Source: Hyphomicrobiales bacterium
GTDB taxonomy: Bacteria; Pseudomonadota; Alphaproteobacteria; Rhizobiales; JAJFHR01
Reading direction: 5' to 3'
Assembly (NCBI GenBank): GCA_021775475.1
Contig: JAJFHS010000060.1
Span: 1-56,143, forward strand
Length of the DNA stretch: 56,143 bases
Positions 52,929 to 56,143 of this stretch are shown piece after piece. The translations under genes and the position numbers were made by a program. Position 1 is the first letter of the stretch. Each line of letters opens with the position of its first letter. The notes under the pieces were generated by a model. It had not been told where the DNA came from, did not search any database, and saw only the letters and a list, made by a program, of their open reading frames with translations.

Positions 52929-54143
52929 ATGAGCAATGATCAACGGCCGGGACCACTAAGTGGCGTGCGGGTAATCGAGTTGGCCCACATTATGGCTGGT
53001 CCCGTCTGTGGTCTGATGCTGGCCGATATGGGGGCCGATGTCATCAAGGTGGAAAAGGTTCCCGGTGGCGATGATGCCCGGCGTTTTTTGCCACCCGATA
53101 TTGAAGGTGAATCCGCAGCCTTCATGATGATGAACCGTAACAAACGTGGCATAGCCCTTGATTTAAAACAAAATTCTTCCCGTGACGCTTTGCTTGAACT
53201 GATCAAAACTGCCGATGTGATTATTGAAAACTACCGCATCGGTACCATGGCAAAACTCGGCCTTTCCTATGACACGCTAAAAGCCATAAACCCCGGCCTG
53301 ATTTATTGCGAAGTCTCTGGCTTTGGCCGCACCGGCCCCTATAAAACCCGTGGCGGATTTGACCTCATTGCCCAAGGCATGTCGGGTCTTATGTCAATAA
53401 CCGGCGAAGGCCCGGACCGACCGCCAGTCAAAGTCGGCGCACCCGTAAGCGATATTACCGCTGGAATTATTGCCGCCCTTGGTATCGTTTCAGCTTACAC
53501 CCACAAGCTCAAAACCGGCGAAGGCCAGCGCGTTGACACCTCGTTGTTTGAAGCCGCCATCACCCACACCTATTGGCAATCCGCCATCTGTTTTGCCACC
53601 GGCATCGCTCCCGGTCCCATGGGCTCGGCGCATCCTCTCAACGCCCCATACCAGTCGTTCAAGTCCAAAGACGGCTGGATCAATGTGGGCGCTGCCAATC
53701 AAAAGAACTGGGAGGCCATGTTAGGCGTCATCGGCGCTGTAGAGTTGAATGATGATGAACGTTTCAACACCAATGCAGCCCGGCAAACCAACCTCAACGA
53801 TCTGGTTGAGATAATTGACGAACATATTGTCAGAAAAACCACAGCTGAATGGATGGCATTGCTGGAAGTCGTTGGCGTGCCCGCCGGGCCGGTGTTAAAC
53901 GTTGCCGAAATGCATCGCGACCCCCAGGTGATTGCCCGCGAAATGGTAACCCGGGTTGAACACCCGACAGCGGGAACAATCGAAACCATCGGCCTACCGA
54001 TAAAGTTTTCAAAAACTCCCGGCAAGGTAAAAGACGCAAGCCCGCTTTATGGCCAGCATACCCGCGAAGTGCTGGAAGAGCTCGGGTATGATGCGGAAAA
54101 AATAGCCGAAATGCAAAAAACCAAAGCCACCATCTGCGCCTGA
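52929..54143 (+). CDS. CaiB/BaiF-family CoA transferase
   Basis: The 404-residue product is a class III CoA transferase. It has GVRVIELAHIMAGPVCGLML, GADVIKVEKVPGGDDAR, NRNKRGIALDLK, with the catalytic Asp probably in GGFDLIAQGMSGL. It moves CoA between acids. It lies one base after the hydratase gene, so the three genes form a likely catabolic operon. Confidence 0.88.
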   Translation: MSNDQRPGPLSGVRVIELAHIMAGPVCGLMLADMGADVIKVEKVPGGDDARRFLPPDIEGESAAFMMMNRNKRGIALDLKQNSSRDALLELIKTADVIIENYRIGTMAKLGLSYDTLKAINPGLIYCEVSGFGRTGPYKTRGGFDLIAQGMSGLMSITGEGPDRPPVKVGAPVSDITAGIIAALGIVSAYTHKLKTGEGQRVDTSLFEAAITHTYWQSAICFATGIAPGPMGSAHPLNAPYQSFKSKDGWINVGAANQKNWEAMLGVIGAVELNDDERFNTNAARQTNLNDLVEIIDEHIVRKTTAEWMALLEVVGVPAGPVLNVAEMHRDPQVIAREMVTRVEHPTAGTIETIGLPIKFSKTPGKVKDASPLYGQHTREVLEELGYDAEKIAEMQKTKATICA

Positions 54144-54179
54144 GACACGGTGTTTTAATAGGTTGAAAAACCATCCTTC

Positions 54180-54299
54180 TTCGTCATCCTCGGGCTTGAC
54201 CCGAGGAACCATACCGTTGAGCCTTCAAAAACAAAATACTGTCTTTTCGTCGAGAGTATTGAGGAATGGATCCCCGGGTCAAGCCCGAGGATGGCGGAT
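54180..54299. repeat. Inverted intergenic repeat, second copy (CGTCATCCTCGGGC type)
   Basis: The left arm TTCGTCATCCTCGGGCTTG (54180 on) pairs with CAAGCCCGAGGATGGCGGA (to 54299), with a few mismatches. It lies between two convergent genes, like the copy at 43722. Confidence 0.82.
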
Positions 54300-54328
54300 A
54301 AGGTGAGTTCGATTGAATGCAACCCGTT

Positions 54329-55474
54329 CTATTGAGCCTTTGGTTTCTCATGTTTGCGCAAGGGTGCCGCCAAAAACCTGGCGGCGGCTTCTGCCCGGTC
54401 CGGGTCATGCTTTTTAACCAGCGCCAGGACTTCATTCGCCAAAGCTTTATCGCCGGTATTTTTAGCCGCCTGGATTGCATATCTCAGCAGGTTTGCATCT
54501 TGTGGAATGACGGGCAGCAGCTTGCGGATATGCGGGACGGCATCAGGGTAAAGGCCGGAAAATGTCAGGGCAACAATCAGGCTGAAACGGGTGTTGATGG
54601 CAAGCGGGTCGCGAACAAGCGCTTTTTCCAGCAATGCCCGCGACAATCCCAGATAGCGCGCGCGCCCCAATCTGACAGCGGCATCATCCATCAACTGGCG
54701 ATTATTACTAAGCGCGCAGGTATCATTGAGGTTTTGCGCCGTCTGCTTTGACATTTTTCCTGCCGGTGACAGACTGTCCAGAAAGTCCATACATGCGCGC
54801 ATGGCAGACCCAAGAACGCGTGATTTTTCAGCATATTGTTTGCCGCTTAACGCTTTCAGTTTTTCGATGGCGCTGACAGGAAAAGCATCGTAGCGCCCCT
54901 CACCGCCTGACGTCACAATACCCACCAATCGCCCTTTTTCATCCACCAGAGCCCCACCGGAATTTCCCGGGCGGCTCACCGCTGTGTGTTGCAGCCGGGC
55001 GAACCGAGCGGTTTTCGATGGTTGCAAAAGAACTTTCCCGGGTGGATAAACGCGTATTTTGCGACGGGCAGGATCGGTGCCAATTGTATACAACGCCAAC
55101 GCCTTGTCTGCTGCACTTAAACGCAACAACGGCCCCTCGCCCAAATTTTTCGCCGCGATCAACACCAGATCACCCTCATAGCCCGTGGCAATAACACGGC
55201 CCGCTATCTTGTCGCCGCTTTTAGCCGTAATCACCACATCACTTTGGTCAGCGGTAACATGGCGATTGGTGATCAGCAGATCAGGACCAATGCGCACCGC
55301 ACTGGCAAGGGGATCAAACGAGGAAATGACAAAGACCGCAGCGCGCGCAGAACACACGAGTTCCGGTGCCTGACAGGCAATTTCCTGCGCCCTGCCCACA
55401 GTAGAAAAACCTGATAACAGGCCAAAACTTAACAGCAACAAGGCGTTGAAATTCTGATATTTAATCATTTTCAT
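54329..55474 (-). CDS. Exported trypsin-like serine protease with TPR-type C-terminus
   Basis: The start MKMIKYQNFNALLLL (55474) opens a signal peptide, cleaved probably after GRA. The protease domain has the triad His in ITNRHVTADQ, Asp in YEGDLVLIA and Ser in RPGNSGGALVD, so it looks active. A C-terminal helical region (about 150 residues) resembles TPR-like repeats. It is probably a periplasmic quality-control or processing protease. Confidence 0.85.
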   Translation of the reverse strand: MKMIKYQNFNALLLLSFGLLSGFSTVGRAQEIACQAPELVCSARAAVFVISSFDPLASAVRIGPDLLITNRHVTADQSDVVITAKSGDKIAGRVIATGYEGDLVLIAAKNLGEGPLLRLSAADKALALYTIGTDPARRKIRVYPPGKVLLQPSKTARFARLQHTAVSRPGNSGGALVDEKGRLVGIVTSGGEGRYDAFPVSAIEKLKALSGKQYAEKSRVLGSAMRACMDFLDSLSPAGKMSKQTAQNLNDTCALSNNRQLMDDAAVRLGRARYLGLSRALLEKALVRDPLAINTRFSLIVALTFSGLYPDAVPHIRKLLPVIPQDANLLRYAIQAAKNTGDKALANEVLALVKKHDPDRAEAAARFLAAPLRKHEKPKAQ

Positions 55475-55580
55475 TTCAAATCCATCATGATGTGAAATCG
55501 CTGGTGTTACAATAGTGCAATGTAACAGCAAAACCGCTAAGGTCAGCTAAATTTCGAAAAACAGCACAGGAATTCACCCC

Positions 55581-55874
55581 ATGAACCGCAAAACCCGCCG
55601 CGCCGGTGTCGCCGAAGGAGACCTCGATACAACAAGCTTCCTCAAAGTAGCCGATTTGTTTATCGATGTCGCCAACCGGCAAAACAAGAAAGTCAAAGCC
55701 ACCGACCTACAAATGGCCTTCCTCTATGCCGCCGCCCGCTACAATGCCTTCGTCGCAAAACACGTTCTCAACGTCGAAAAGCACGAAGAGTTTGTCGAGA
55801 AAATGACCAAGGAATATCAGGAAATGTTGCGGCAGAACCTGGCCGACGAGGAGTTGGGTAGGCCGTCGGAGTAA
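55581..55874 (+). CDS. DUF3144 family protein
   Basis: The 97-residue product has the DUF3144 pattern: VADLFIDVANRQNKKV, then MAFLYAAARYNAF, and the tail MTKEYQEMLRQNLADEE. The family is of unknown function. It has an extended basic N-terminus (MNRKTRRAG). Confidence 0.82.
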   Translation: MNRKTRRAGVAEGDLDTTSFLKVADLFIDVANRQNKKVKATDLQMAFLYAAARYNAFVAKHVLNVEKHEEFVEKMTKEYQEMLRQNLADEELGRPSE

Positions 55875-55946
55875 GTGTTGAAGACCCGTCCCTAGCTGGA
55901 TGGGGCAATAAAAACTTACTTGCGGATGCCATTTCACTACTCACAA

Positions 55947-55985
55947 ATCGTCAGCCCCGCGCTTGACGCGGTGATCCATTCCTCA
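55947..55985. repeat. Single arm of the CGTCAT-type intergenic repeat
   Basis: TCGTCAGCCCCGCGCTTGA is followed by GCGGTGATCCATTCCTCA, a divergent single arm of the repeats at 43722 and 54180. The second arm is not seen; the rest of the window to 56143 has no gene. Confidence 0.55.
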
Positions 55986-56143
55986 AAATCATCAGTATAA
56001 CGAGTCGACTGTGAAGAATTCTCAAGGCGTTGATTTTGTTTAAATAACGAGCTTGATCCAGTATTCGTTATTGCAAGTTTTTAGGTTCCTTCAGGTAGTT
56101 TTCTTGCAATTTGCGTAACGGGTATTTCTGTGATTCACTGCTC

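Overview
This window looks like a piece of an alphaproteobacterial chromosome, probably Hyphomicrobiales-like, though the exact taxon cannot be fixed from sequence alone. The evidence is the F-ATPase zeta subunit (DUF1476), the run purC-purS-purQ-purL-(bolA)-(grxD), a MocR/PdxR-type regulator, and long GTCAT-type inverted intergenic repeats typical of the class. A tRNA-Leu(GAG) gene at 30400-30486 divides it into a mosaic, more A+T-rich accessory region (1 to about 30399) and a conserved chromosomal region (30574 to the end).

Accessory region, left to right: the right end of an IS3-family element (1-140) that cuts off a ParB-like gene; an ArdC-type antirestriction gene; a STAND-type NTPase; a SprT-like protein with a lost catalytic motif, coupled to a small membrane protein; a tyrosine recombinase lacking its N-terminal domain; a three-gene operon (9901 to 6907) of an SSS-type transporter, a probable tRNA-dependent cyclodipeptide synthase and a membrane protein; a VirD4/TraD-like ATPase; a large serine recombinase with a coupled small ORF; a very large imperfect palindrome; an Xre regulator with a possible RNase H-fold partner; and a catalytic-domain-only tyrosine recombinase with palindromic sites upstream. 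A mobilisation module follows: a long membrane-anchored low-complexity protein, a replication-relaxation family protein, a second TraM-recognition ATPase and its membrane partner. An AbiH plus reverse-transcriptase defence cassette on the opposite strand interrupts it. Next come an AlpA regulator, the most striking locus of the window, a RelB/ParE-type toxin-antitoxin pair and a pRiA4b ORF-3 family gene next to the tRNA.

The most striking locus (28826 down to 25871, minus strand) is a tightly packed operon. It encodes a DarT-like (DUF4433) ADP-ribosyltransferase without the usual macrodomain antitoxin, a P-loop nucleotide kinase, and a fusion protein. The fusion joins a diverged copy of the same kinase, with a damaged P-loop, to a PurZ-like adenylosuccinate synthetase. 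The synthetase carries the Asp-to-Ser change that marks the phage enzymes of 2-aminoadenine synthesis. I know of no described system with this composition. A nucleotide-based antiphage or DNA-modification role is an inference.

Chromosomal region: an isolated fliN-like gene, lipB, thiD, purB, a choline-kinase-like gene, a TetR regulator, an HpcH/HpaI aldolase, the ATP synthase zeta subunit, purCSQL, bolA, grxD, a MocR regulator, rpsD, murI, trmJ, cytochrome P460, and a probable catabolic cluster. That cluster contains a FadR-type GntR regulator with a large FAD/Fe-S dehydrogenase, divergent from an alanine/serine-glyoxylate-type aminotransferase, an enoyl-CoA hydratase and a CaiB/BaiF CoA transferase. 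A trypsin-like protease and a DUF3144 protein follow. The purine genes are ordinary housekeeping and separate from the PurZ-like gene of the island.
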